From positions 1-43,169 of the forward strand of contig JAIRYK010000017.1 of assembly GCA_031267795.1 (NCBI GenBank): a stretch of 43,169 nt of DNA, in the 5' to 3' direction. This document shows positions 1 through 9,772 of the stretch, piece after piece. The notes below the pieces were generated by a model. That model had not been told where the DNA came from. It saw nothing but the letters and a program-made list of their open reading frames with translations, and searched no databases. Made by a program: the position numbers and the translations under genes. Position 1 is the first letter of the stretch; each line of letters opens with the position of its first letter. This stretch comes from Candidatus Endomicrobiellum devescovinae. GTDB lineage: Bacteria > Elusimicrobiota > Endomicrobiia > Endomicrobiales > Endomicrobiaceae.

Positions 1-3000
1 AACATTTCAATTGTATTTTTGATTTTAATTCCATTTATGTCTTGGGCGTTGCCGTTTATGTTTATTCCCCTTGCTGTTATGATCCCTTGTTCTATTGTCG
101 CTTTCTTTGAGTTTTGGCAAGATACTGAACTATCAGATGCTAGAAACAAGCTTATCAGGCAAGTACAAAAATTACAACTTCTTCAAGAAAAACTTATTAG
201 AGCAGAGTTGCTTCCTGAGGATGTTTACGGGTTTGACGAAGAACAGCTTTTTAAAACAGAACTTAGTAAGATGCTGCCAGAAGATTTCAATGACGACATA
301 GTGGAATTTGGCTATGATATGGACCCCGGTGTTGCTATGCATTATGACTCACGTAGAGATAGAATAGTTGTAAATTTTTTCTTGGCAAGACATCTATTTT
401 TTGATGAAAATGGACAAAATACTAAAAACAAGAAGTTATTCCATACTTTCCTAAAACATGAGTTAGCGCATAGAGAATTTGCAGATCCTCAAAACAAAGT
501 CCGTTTTTTTATACACAAGACTTTTCCTTGGCTTGAAGAATTCCTTGTTTCTTTTGGCGATGTATTTAGACCATTAACATTTACTTTTCAAAAACTCCGT
601 CCAGCTGAACAATCCATTGTAAGTAGTTACGTAGAATCTTCTGCTACAAAACAGCCTGTTGCGGTTGCAGAAGTAACGCAGTCAGAGACTCAAACTACTC
701 AAGTAGAGCAAGCTGAAGAGAGTAGAGAGACATCCGTAAAATCAGTAACAGAACAAGCTGAACCAGAAATAGAACCTATACCTATAATACAGGAAGAAAA
801 AATTGATATTGATCCAATGGTGGAAGCATTTGCAAGGTTAGTTAAGGAGTTGCCGTTTGAAATGCAACATAGTTTTGTAAAAGCAGTTTTAGGCAACGAC
901 GCTCTTACTGCAAGGTTTATAAGGATAATAACAATTTCTGATGAAACAAAATGGAAAAAAGAATTATCTGGAACTGAAATAAGCGTTACAGATATTACAG
1001 ACGCCATCAAAGCAAGCTTTACTTTAGAGCAAGGAACAATGAGAACAACAGAAGATGGAAAGATAAAGTTTAACCTCCAAGATGTCCAAAGAAGTTTAGA
1101 TAATGGAAGAAGTGGAATAATATCTCTTACAGTAAAAAGCATGCGGGAGTTGGATCATATCAGTTATATTGAGGCGAAAGATTTTAAAGGGTTTAAGAAT
1201 GGATTAAAAGCGTTCATACACAGGCGGTTAGGATTTTTGGAACGCATACAGGCTTTTATAGCTGGATTGTGGAGATTTGTGAGTCTTCATATAACAACAT
1301 CTAGTCCTGCAAGGAAATTTACAACAGAATGGGCAGGAGTATCAGTAACATGGATTCCCCCTTACGGCATTGATCTGCCTGATACTTTACAAGATGCTCG
1401 TATAGACGACGAAAGAAGATTGATAGAACCGTTTGTTTTGTATGGTAAACAAAGATTTGCAGGTAACAGACGAGGCACGATAACAAGAATTGTAAGAGTA
1501 ACATACAAAAACGGCAGGCAAGCATATTTGAAAAATTTTAAACCTGGACAAAAACTTAGTGATGATATAGCAGCTGTAGAAATATCTTACAATTTTGAGT
1601 CTGAAACATGCGCAATACAATTTGATATGGGAAATATAGAAGATGGCTTTGTTTCCCCTCATCCTCTTATTGCAGGGATTAGAAATCATGATGTAGGAAA
1701 CGGATACCATGTTGACGGTTTGGGAAATAATTTGCCAGTCAGACGTGGTCATAATCTTCTAGGCTGCAGATACGTAACAATGAGCGGAAAAATAATAACC
1801 ATAAGCAAGGAAGGGCTTGAAAATGGATTTGATATAGCTGGAGAAGAACTAAGCGGAGACGTAAGCATACAATTAATATGGGAACCTATAGTCCACGTGG
1901 TAAACGTTGAGTTTTATGATAGAGGCGACAGGCAAGAATTGAACAGAGGAAGGCAACAAGTAAAGGTTATAGATGGGCACGACGCAAGAATAAAAGGTTT
2001 TGCTCCGGGTGTTATTGATGCCACAGCCAATTGGTTTAAGCGTTTTTTTACAGGACTTAGTGGAAACAAAACAGGAATACCAACTCATACTATAACATGG
2101 GCAAAACTACCACAAGGGTTATCTTGGCCAGATAACTACAATACATTTGGTCTTACTGAAGATTTTGCAAGCAGCATAGAAGAGGGCGTTACTTTAGAAA
2201 TGCCTCCTATGAGACTTGGGCATATAATGCTTCCAAACGGACGCATTGGCACTGTCAGATGTAAAGTGATTGACACTACTGCCAATCAAGAAATTATAGA
2301 TTTCCAAATGGGAAAGACGTCAGTTGACAGAGACTTAAGAATTGAATACGAATTTACCCCTGATAAAGCAGAATATTCCTTGAATTTTGAAGCTAACGGC
2401 GGAACACTAGACTCTCAGCCTGTAGTAAAGTATGACAGAAAGACTAACTCAGCTACAGTGCGAACAAGCCATATACCTACAAGGGAAGGGTACACCTTTA
2501 AAGGTTATAAAGTTATTAAATGCACGCACCAAACTGCATTGGGAGTAAGTCTTGGAGATGATAGGTACGAGACTATAGATATTAACCCTGAGAGAGTAGG
2601 TAGAGATTCAATAGAAGATTTTATTATAGAAAATGTTTTCGGCGATGTGGTATTAGTTGCCCAATGGGAAAAAAACCAAATATCTGTTACTAGAGAACAA
2701 CAGCCCGCGTCCAAAGGATTTATATTGAAATCATTAACAGCAGTAGGGGCAGTAGTTACAGGTGCTTGGGGACACTTATCTACCAGACAAAAAATAACAT
2801 TTGTATTTGCTGGAGTAATATTATTAGCTGCATTAATAATGTCTTCCTTGCTTACCTATGGAATTATAGCAGTAAGCTTCTCATTTTTTATTTCTATTGG
2901 ACTATACATTATACAAGGTATTGCCTCGTTTATACTTGCCAGATTAATATATGTTATGATAAAAGGTTTTCTGTTTGACATGTTAAAGGCAATAGGTAAC

Positions 3001-6000
3001 TTTTTAATTAAATCTTTTAAACTTATAGTACTAGCTGGTGGCAAAACTCTTAGAAGAAGCTATAGAGTAACAAGGCAAGTGTTCAGAGCACCTATAAATT
3101 ATGCAAGAAATTTCTATGAAAACATGACCAACATTGCTGACAATTTGTCTGGTATTCCAACAAAAGAAGGATATGAATTTGGCGGATTTAGCGTAACAAA
3201 TGATACGACTAAAGAAACAGCGGAATTCTCACTTGAAGAAATTAAAAGAGACTTCATCGTACCGGGAAGATATTTTTCCCAAAATGAAGTAGGCGAATCT
3301 ATAGTAAAACTTAACTATATTTGGATTCCTAAGGTAACAATTACTACAGGAGCAGGAACAAATATAAAGAAAGATAACAAACCTCTTGAGACCTCTTCAA
3401 GAGAAATTAATCTTGCGGATTATAAAGATCTTCTTATTCCCCCTGAAGGTCACGATTATACAAGTTTGTATTGGACATGTGATGCATACCCAGGTCAAGA
3501 ATTTGCAGCTAATGCGGTTGTCAAACTTGATAAACGTTGCACATTTATGCCAAATTGGAAACCTTTGCCCGAAGCAACAATATCCGTTGGTAATGGCAAA
3601 TGGAAAGGTGCGTCCGCAGGAGATGCGACAAGACAAAGAACTGTTCAAGTTACAGCTACGCGGCAAGGTGCAATGGTAAATTTAAGAAAGCTCAGAGATG
3701 AGCTTGAAGCGCCTGACGATTGCGATCCTGACAGTTTATACTTTACAAAAGCCGACAGCAATGATCCAATTGAAGAAAATGGAGCAGGCGAAGTTCTGAT
3801 GAAATCAGACACTGTATATACTCCTCATTGGAAAACTTTGGCTGAAAGTAACAAAGCTAGATTGAAAATTGGAGAAGGACAATCAATAATATTAACTGCT
3901 GATAAAGATGGTTTTATAGATCTTGCCGCTGTTGTCAGAGATCACGAACTTAAACCCCCTGAAGGTTTTACTGAAAATCCCTATTTGACCGTAAACAGTG
4001 ACAAAGATACTAAATTAACAGGCAAAATAGATATAAAGCATACATCTGTATTAACATTACACTGGGATGCTTTTAATAGGAATGCTCCAGATTATAGTGG
4101 AGGAATGGAACTCCTACTTGGTGGTCAAGAAGGAGTAGAAGAACTGCAAAAGCTTGAGCTTTTCCCAGAATATCCTATTCAATTTAATACAGGAGTTGAG
4201 ATAGGTGGTGTTGACGACGTTACCGCCAGATTGAATGATGCCTTAAATAGCTTTTTTAAAACAAAAGTAGAACAAGGTAAGAGCTTTTCCACTTCGATAT
4301 TTAAGAAAAACCAGCCAAAAAGAGAGGGTTACAGGTTTAAAGGGGTTAAAGTAACAATTGGCGGCAAAAGCTGGACGTTTCCGGCAAATGAAACTATTAG
4401 TATTGATAGTGAATATATAACAGGTCATATAACAATGACAATGTTATGGGAAAAAGAATATTCTGTAACTTCTTCTGATCCAGATCTCTCAGCAGTTCTT
4501 GGAAATTTAAAAGCTTATGAAGGTAACAGTTTTGAATTTCCGGGATTTGGAACTACATATCCTATACCAAAAAAAACTGGATTTAAATTCAAAGGGGTTA
4601 GAGTACAAGTTGGCACTTTTGATAAGGAGTTTGGGACAGAGCCTTTTACTATCCCAAAGGGAAATATAGCAGATACTATAACAATGACAGCAGTATGGGA
4701 GACGCATTCTCCTATAACTTTTACTAAAGAAAATATTGATGAAATGCCAGAAGTTCCTGAAGGTCAATTTTATTATAAAGGCGACAATTTTCACTTTAAA
4801 GGATTTTATACTGGTGTCCTTGTTGCACAGATGGGTAGATATGGCTACACACCAACAAAACCTGGATATAAATTTCTTGGGGTTAGCGTACAAAATGGCA
4901 GTGAACCGCCAGAACAACATTTAGGTAACGATCCTTTTGATATAACTGTTAACGGTCCTATACAAATTACTTATTTATGGGCTGAAGATTATCATGTAAC
5001 TTTAGGCGATAAAGTTCTTAGTAATAAAGTTCTTCATGAAGGCGAAAATTTTCATTTTGAAGGATTTGGGAGCAAGACTATTGGATATTATCCTATACCA
5101 ACAAAAGCTGGTTTTAAATTCAAAGGCATTAGTGTAAAAAATGGAGATGAACCTCAAAAAGAGTATCTAGTAACCGATACTAATAATCCTCGTGCTATTT
5201 TTGATATAACCGTTCAAGGTCCTATAGAAATTACTTATCTCTGGGAGCAGGAGGTGGAACAAAAAAAAGGATGGTTATGGAAGTCTGAAGAAAGCGCTCA
5301 GGGTGCAGCGCAAGCCGCAGCGGAAATAGGGATGCTTTTAGGCACTCAAGTGGCAGGGAGCATGTTTGTAGCTAATGGACCATTAAACTTAATGAAAAGT
5401 GCTATGGATTCTTTTGCAGAGCTTGAAAGATCCCAAGTAGAGCAAATAGGAGAAGCTCAAACGCTGGTATCGCAAAATAACTATTTTAAAGGAAAAGCAA
5501 ACGAAGAAATACTAAGACAACTTTTAAGTAATAGCGAACTATCTCCTGAAGATGCTTCAATGTTTTTAAAATTTCTTTCAGATGTTGAGATTGAAACGTC
5601 AGGAGAAGTAATGTCGTACGAACCTAATACCCAAGACCCGTCCAAACCCGGGAAAATGCATGTAAATTACAAAATGCTTAGAGCAATGTTTTTAGACCCA
5701 AATGGCAATACAAAAAACATTGAATTGTTTAAAGTTTTTGTAAAGCACGAGCTTACTCATATGGAGTTTGCAACATCTGATAACCCGCTGTATAAAGCAG
5801 CGCATAATATTCCTTTCCTTGAAGAATTTCTAGTGTCGTTCTCTGACTTGTATGTATGGCAGCAAGCGCAATTAATATTGCCCGAATATACGAATGTTGT
5901 TAAATTTATATTTACAAATGCGCGAATACTCAGTATAGCTGCGGGAATAAGCATTGAAGAAGCAGAAAGAATATCAAAATTATATACGGGACTACCACAA

Positions 6001-6603
6001 AGAGAAATGACTATAGAGTTGTTGCCAGCAGTGCAGGGAGAGCTGTCAGACGGTTCAACAAGCGCCCAAACAAGCACACTAAGACCTTTAAGCTTATTTG
6101 TAGCAAATGCTTCAGATGGAAGCTTAACACCTGCATCAAGTTATGCGGATAAATTGGGAGGAGCAGCAAGCGATTATACAACTGCTGTAGTTGAACACAT
6201 ACCGTCAACTGTATTGGTTCCAACAGGATACAGCAGGAGAATGAGCGTAAATGTATCATTTAATGGTTTAGCATATGACGTTTATGTAAGACAAAACGCT
6301 CAAGGCAAATGCTTTATAGGATTGAAGCTAAAAGGAGGAGCTGATTTAGAGCAAAATCCTACAGCAGCAGCTCAAAACTTTGCAGCGGCAGCGCAGTATT
6401 TTGCCAATGACCTAAACACAAACACAGTTTTGAGGGAAGAGCTAAACAGAGCGACAAATCTAGGAATAAGCGCAGAAGGCGTTGCAATGATGGATTTTGT
6501 AGGTTTCCCCCCTACTTTACAAACATCGCAGCAACAACTTACACAGCAATTATACGAATCAGGAGACATGTCACAAGGGCTTGTAGGCGTATATACAGCG
6601 TGA
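1..6603 (+). CDS. Giant surface protein with twin HExxH modules and InlB/Listeria-Bacteroides-type repeats (5' end off window, ends at in-frame TGA)
   Basis: The frame is open to base 1, so the true start lies outside the window; TTG at 19 is only the first possible start codon inside it. Numbering from that TTG: a hydrophobic N-terminus (about 1-31); a module with HELAH at 147-151 and LEEF at 172-175; a Q/E/T-rich linker (about 200-265); a multi-span membrane block (about 925-1010); three degenerate tandem units (about 1115-1350); at least six units centred on a GYxFxGxxV core (near 822, 1048, 1435, 1520, 1615 and 1697), most ending in ITxTxxWE; and a second module with HELTH at 1910-1914 and LEEF at 1934-1937. 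The repeats resemble the Listeria-Bacteroides/Flg_new (InlB B-repeat) family found in adhesins. A zinc-protease role is inferred from HExxH alone. The frame stops at TGA 6601-6603 but continues open beyond it, so the product is probably truncated. Confidence 0.8.
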   Translation, partial: NISIVFLILIPFMSWALPFMFIPLAVMIPCSIVAFFEFWQDTELSDARNKLIRQVQKLQLLQEKLIRAELLPEDVYGFDEEQLFKTELSKMLPEDFNDDIVEFGYDMDPGVAMHYDSRRDRIVVNFFLARHLFFDENGQNTKNKKLFHTFLKHELAHREFADPQNKVRFFIHKTFPWLEEFLVSFGDVFRPLTFTFQKLRPAEQSIVSSYVESSATKQPVAVAEVTQSETQTTQVEQAEESRETSVKSVTEQAEPEIEPIPIIQEEKIDIDPMVEAFARLVKELPFEMQHSFVKAVLGNDALTARFIRIITISDETKWKKELSGTEISVTDITDAIKASFTLEQGTMRTTEDGKIKFNLQDVQRSLDNGRSGIISLTVKSMRELDHISYIEAKDFKGFKNGLKAFIHRRLGFLERIQAFIAGLWRFVSLHITTSSPARKFTTEWAGVSVTWIPPYGIDLPDTLQDARIDDERRLIEPFVLYGKQRFAGNRRGTITRIVRVTYKNGRQAYLKNFKPGQKLSDDIAAVEISYNFESETCAIQFDMGNIEDGFVSPHPLIAGIRNHDVGNGYHVDGLGNNLPVRRGHNLLGCRYVTMSGKIITISKEGLENGFDIAGEELSGDVSIQLIWEPIVHVVNVEFYDRGDRQELNRGRQQVKVIDGHDARIKGFAPGVIDATANWFKRFFTGLSGNKTGIPTHTITWAKLPQGLSWPDNYNTFGLTEDFASSIEEGVTLEMPPMRLGHIMLPNGRIGTVRCKVIDTTANQEIIDFQMGKTSVDRDLRIEYEFTPDKAEYSLNFEANGGTLDSQPVVKYDRKTNSATVRTSHIPTREGYTFKGYKVIKCTHQTALGVSLGDDRYETIDINPERVGRDSIEDFIIENVFGDVVLVAQWEKNQISVTREQQPASKGFILKSLTAVGAVVTGAWGHLSTRQKITFVFAGVILLAALIMSSLLTYGIIAVSFSFFISIGLYIIQGIASFILARLIYVMIKGFLFDMLKAIGNFLIKSFKLIVLAGGKTLRRSYRVTRQVFRAPINYARNFYENMTNIADNLSGIPTKEGYEFGGFSVTNDTTKETAEFSLEEIKRDFIVPGRYFSQNEVGESIVKLNYIWIPKVTITTGAGTNIKKDNKPLETSSREINLADYKDLLIPPEGHDYTSLYWTCDAYPGQEFAANAVVKLDKRCTFMPNWKPLPEATISVGNGKWKGASAGDATRQRTVQVTATRQGAMVNLRKLRDELEAPDDCDPDSLYFTKADSNDPIEENGAGEVLMKSDTVYTPHWKTLAESNKARLKIGEGQSIILTADKDGFIDLAAVVRDHELKPPEGFTENPYLTVNSDKDTKLTGKIDIKHTSVLTLHWDAFNRNAPDYSGGMELLLGGQEGVEELQKLELFPEYPIQFNTGVEIGGVDDVTARLNDALNSFFKTKVEQGKSFSTSIFKKNQPKREGYRFKGVKVTIGGKSWTFPANETISIDSEYITGHITMTMLWEKEYSVTSSDPDLSAVLGNLKAYEGNSFEFPGFGTTYPIPKKTGFKFKGVRVQVGTFDKEFGTEPFTIPKGNIADTITMTAVWETHSPITFTKENIDEMPEVPEGQFYYKGDNFHFKGFYTGVLVAQMGRYGYTPTKPGYKFLGVSVQNGSEPPEQHLGNDPFDITVNGPIQITYLWAEDYHVTLGDKVLSNKVLHEGENFHFEGFGSKTIGYYPIPTKAGFKFKGISVKNGDEPQKEYLVTDTNNPRAIFDITVQGPIEITYLWEQEVEQKKGWLWKSEESAQGAAQAAAEIGMLLGTQVAGSMFVANGPLNLMKSAMDSFAELERSQVEQIGEAQTLVSQNNYFKGKANEEILRQLLSNSELSPEDASMFLKFLSDVEIETSGEVMSYEPNTQDPSKPGKMHVNYKMLRAMFLDPNGNTKNIELFKVFVKHELTHMEFATSDNPLYKAAHNIPFLEEFLVSFSDLYVWQQAQLILPEYTNVVKFIFTNARILSIAAGISIEEAERISKLYTGLPQREMTIELLPAVQGELSDGSTSAQTSTLRPLSLFVANASDGSLTPASSYADKLGGAASDYTTAVVEHIPSTVLVPTGYSRRMSVNVSFNGLAYDVYVRQNAQGKCFIGLKLKGGADLEQNPTAAAQNFAAAAQYFANDLNTNTVLREELNRATNLGISAEGVAMMDFVGFPPTLQTSQQQLTQQLYESGDMSQGLVGVYTA

Positions 6604-7938
6604 AACTTAGAAGTTGGTGAAGAAAACCTTACAACTATAGAGCAAGATATTAGATCGCGTCAGATATTTAAGTTAGATACTCCTGAGAAATTTTATTCTC
6701 TAGATCTAAAAACTGCTAGACTGACCAACAGTGAATTTATTAAAGAAGCAGCTTCTATAAAGAAAAAAGAAGGAGCAACGACAATTATTTTAAATATAAC
6801 AGATTTTGATTTTGAAACAATAAATTCAGCATCGGTTCAAGGAAATCTCAAAGACCTCGCTAGCCTAATTCGCTCTTTGGGGCTTAGACCTATAATCCAA
6901 GTAAACGTTAACAAAACAGCCAATTATGAGAATCTTTTTAGAATACTTATGGGACTTGGTTTTGAAGGAATAAGTTTGGAGGCTGGCGAAATTGAAAACA
7001 TTGAAACCATTAAAGCAATTCTTGAAGTATTGGGACAAGTCTCTGGCGAAAACAATATAGCAACTGAAAGAAATACAATACATCTAAAAAATACAGCAAT
7101 CAAAGATGCTCTTGGAGACTTAACTAAATACAATGTCTTAGCTATAGTATCAATTGATGAAGAAACGCATGCGGCAAAAATAGATGAAGGAGCGCAATTA
7201 AGAGCAAGGGATAGAGGCTATTTAAGAGGACGCCGAATTCTTGAGCAAAAAATAGACGCAGGAGCAAGAAATGTTAGAGCTTTGTTAAACTTAGTATTAA
7301 AAAATTCTTCATTAGTTACTCCTTTAGAAATCAGAGAAGCTGTTGCGCAGGCAGGATTAGCAGACGAAGCAGTAAAAAAACACATTGAACTTCTCTGCGC
7401 TAGAGCATCATCAGATCGGGCAACAGCGGCAAATGACGTTTCTGTTATGGAAGCAGTAGGATTTTTGAGAGGATTTATTGAATCTTATGTGCTAAGCCAA
7501 TATCTGCAAGCGTTTGACTTACCGCTTGAAATATTCAATATGAATGCCTCAAGCGATAAACAATCTTTAGCTATTATTTTAACCGGAGCGCTTATAATAG
7601 ATTCTGAAAATCAACTCTTTAACTCCCCTTCTACGCTACAAGAAGGCATTGGACAAGCTAAGACTACCTTTGAGCAAGCGCAAGATCTAAGCTCTGCAAC
7701 ATTGGCAGATCTCAGGACACAAATGATAACGTTTGCAAACTCTATTTATAAACAAATGGATGCAGGAAGAGACATTAGCAGTATTATCCGTACTGCTGAT
7801 ACGGAAAAACTTTACATATATTTAGCAATAGCAAATGATCTAATAAATACTATATCGTTTAGAAAAGTTGTTGAAGAAACAGGCAATAGAGCACAAGCAC
7901 CTGTTTCAGCCGTAAAGAATATACTCGGCGCTGCTTAA
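6604..7938 (+). pseudogene. Severed C-terminal part of the giant surface protein, downstream of in-frame TGA
   Basis: This stretch is in the same frame as the giant gene and stays open for 444 codons from the TGA at 6601-6603 to the TAA at 7936-7938. The first 91 codons contain no ATG and no credible ribosome binding site, and the first possible start (TTG at 6877) lies inside continuous coding-like sequence. It therefore reads as the original C-terminus, not a separate gene. It begins with an alternating strand/helix stretch (LRPIIQVN, GFEGISLEAG) that could be barrel-like, and continues into a long helical, Ala-rich region. I do not recognise a family. Whether anything is made from it depends on readthrough or internal initiation. 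Confidence 0.75.
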
Positions 7939-7951
7939 AAAAAACTCTAAA

Positions 7952-7992
7952 AAAAGCACCCTTATAAGATTAGGATTTATAAGGGTGCTTTT
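7952..7992. terminator. Bidirectional intrinsic terminator
   Basis: A perfect 16-bp inverted repeat (AAAAGCACCCTTATAA and its complement) surrounds a 9-nt loop, with an A-run on the left and a T-run on the right. It lies 13 bp after the giant gene's final stop and 5 bp before the stop of the convergent ABC ATPase gene, so it can serve both strands. Confidence 0.9.
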
Positions 7993-7997
7993 AAATT

Positions 7998-8777
7998 TTA
8001 ATTTATTTTGCTTACAGGAATAACATAAGGTCTGTTAGAGATTGGATTTGTTTTTACTATGACAGTGGTGTTATAGACTCTTTCTATGTCTTTATAATTT
8101 AATACTTCTTCAGGAGTTCCACACCGGCATACGAAACCATCTTCTAAAAGTAGCAGCTTATTGCAAAATTCGCCGGCAGCATTTAAGTCGTGGAGTGTAA
8201 GTACTATAGTTTTATTATGTTTTTCGTTTAAATCACTAAGCAATTTCAATATATTGTTTTGGCTTCCTATATCTAAATGCGATGTAGGCTCGTCAAAAAT
8301 TATTATATCCGTTTCCTGAGCCAAAACTTGGGCTATTAAAACTTTCTGTTTTTCCCCTCCAGATAATTCTGTTATTTTTCTTTCTGACAAATTAGTTATG
8401 TTCAAAAAGTCCATAGCTTTTTCTACAGCTTTGAAATCGTTTTTTGACGGGAATTTAAACATATTCATATAAGGGAATCTAGCAAACATAACAAACTCAA
8501 ACACACTAAAAGGCATACTCATGTCCGAATATTGAGGCAAAAATGATAGTCTCTTTGCAAGTTCTTTTGACTTAAAAGATTCTAAATTTTTATTGTCTAT
8601 AAATACGTCTCCTTTATAAGATTTCAATAGATTGCTGAAAATTTTTAACAAAGTACTTTTTCCTGCGCCGTTTTTGCCTATTATCCCAAAAAAATCTTTT
8701 TGCTTCACGTCAAAAGAAACATTTTTTAGAACTTCACGACCAAAATATCCTGCATAAATATTTTTTATTTGTATCAT
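7998..8777 (-). CDS. ABC importer ATP-binding protein, FecE/BtuD type
   Basis: This 259-residue nucleotide-binding subunit powers uptake of a metal chelate, probably cobalamin or a siderophore, through the adjacent permease. Walker A is GKNGAGKST near residue 35, the signature is LSGGEKQK, Walker B runs into DEPTSHLD, and the switch His follows in LTLHD. These features and the length are typical of the BtuD/FhuC/FecE class. The start overlaps the permease stop by 4 bp (ATGA), which indicates translational coupling. It is the last gene of the mscL-btuF-btuC-btuD-like run and ends at the bidirectional terminator. The substrate cannot be fixed from the ATPase alone. Confidence 0.88.
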   Translation of the reverse strand: MIQIKNIYAGYFGREVLKNVSFDVKQKDFFGIIGKNGAGKSTLLKIFSNLLKSYKGDVFIDNKNLESFKSKELAKRLSFLPQYSDMSMPFSVFEFVMFARFPYMNMFKFPSKNDFKAVEKAMDFLNITNLSERKITELSGGEKQKVLIAQVLAQETDIIIFDEPTSHLDIGSQNNILKLLSDLNEKHNKTIVLTLHDLNAAGEFCNKLLLLEDGFVCRCGTPEEVLNYKDIERVYNTTVIVKTNPISNRPYVIPVSKIN

Positions 8778-9772
8778 ATGCTGCTCTTTTTGGCTCTTAA
8801 TAATAAAAAAACAAAAAAAACTCCGCCAAGAACGCTTGTAATAACTCCTGAAGGTATTACAACAGGCGCAAACACGATTTTACTTAAGGTATCGCACAAC
8901 AGCAAAAAGAGCGCTCCGCCAAAAACCGATGCTGGTATTAAAAGCATTGATCTTGTCCCGACAAAGTTCCTCATAATATGAGGAATCATTAAACCGACAA
9001 AACCAATTATGCCGCAAACTGATACAACAGAAGCAATAAGTAAAGAGGTTATTAAAAATATAATTTTTATATTCTTTTCAATATTGTTTCCTAAAGCCTC
9101 AGATTTTTCACGTCCTAAAGATATTACGTCAATAATATTGCCAGATAAAGATAATATAACCAGCCCAACCACTCCAATAGTTACAACGAAAGGCATAAGC
9201 CTTTCGTCAAACGTTGAAAAATTGCCTGTAAGCCACATAAATGATTGTTGGACGCCTGTAGATTGAGACAATGCAAACATAAGCATTACAACTGAAGAAA
9301 ATGTATAGCTTACAATAACGCCAGACAAAATCATAATATTTGAATCAAATTTCCCTTTAAACCCAAATATATATACTGTAAAAACTGAAAGTGCAGCTCC
9401 AAAAAAAGCAAACAAGGGCGTAAAAAAACTTGCAACTGACGCAAACCCTGAAATAAAAGCTATAGATGCACCTAAAGCTGCTCCTCCTGAAATACCTAAA
9501 GTAAAAGGATCCGCTAAAGGATTCTTAAGTATTGCCTGAAAAACACAACCGCTTCCACCAAGAACTGCTCCCGTAACACAAACCATTATTATTCTTTTGA
9601 GACGTATAGATCTAATTATTGTTATGATGTTTTCATCTCCAACATTAAAAAGTGCGCTTAACGCATCAATTAAAGATATGCCGCTTAAGCCATACGTTAG
9701 AGAAAAGAAGAATACTAAAAACAGCAGTATCGGCATTAAGACATAAATAAAGATCATTCTTCTATTTAACAT
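8774..9772 (-). CDS. ABC importer permease, FecCD/BtuC family
   Basis: A polytopic inner-membrane permease of the BtuC/FecCD family with about ten hydrophobic spans. It carries family-typical stretches such as GSGCVFQAILKNPLADP, FTLGISGGAALGAS and the conserved GFVGLMIPHIMRN that contacts the ATPase. I chose the ATG at 9772 because a GGAG sits 9 nt upstream; the TTG at 9793 and the ATGs at 9787 and 9781 would enlarge the overlap with the upstream gene. From 9772 the overlap is 11 bp. The protein ends FLLLRAKKSSI. It works with the binding protein (9762-10604) and the ATPase (7998-8777). Confidence 0.88.
   Translation of the reverse strand: MLNRRMIFIYVLMPILLFLVFFFSLTYGLSGISLIDALSALFNVGDENIITIIRSIRLKRIIMVCVTGAVLGGSGCVFQAILKNPLADPFTLGISGGAALGASIAFISGFASVASFFTPLFAFFGAALSVFTVYIFGFKGKFDSNIMILSGVIVSYTFSSVVMLMFALSQSTGVQQSFMWLTGNFSTFDERLMPFVVTIGVVGLVILSLSGNIIDVISLGREKSEALGNNIEKNIKIIFLITSLLIASVVSVCGIIGFVGLMIPHIMRNFVGTRSMLLIPASVFGGALFLLLCDTLSKIVFAPVVIPSGVITSVLGGVFFVFLLLRAKKSSI

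Noticed and set aside
4507-4924. Open frames on both strands opposite the repeat region of the giant gene
   Set aside because: They lack ribosome binding sites and look compositional, lying inside the giant gene's continuous frame.
6601-6603. TGA read as selenocysteine
   Set aside because: The codon is not in a redox-type motif (VYTA, stop, NLEV) and I saw no obvious hairpin directly downstream. Simple nonsense is the better explanation.
6877-7938. A stand-alone gene starting at TTG 6877
   Set aside because: Coding-like sequence extends in frame upstream to the TGA at 6601, and no ribosome binding site precedes 6877.
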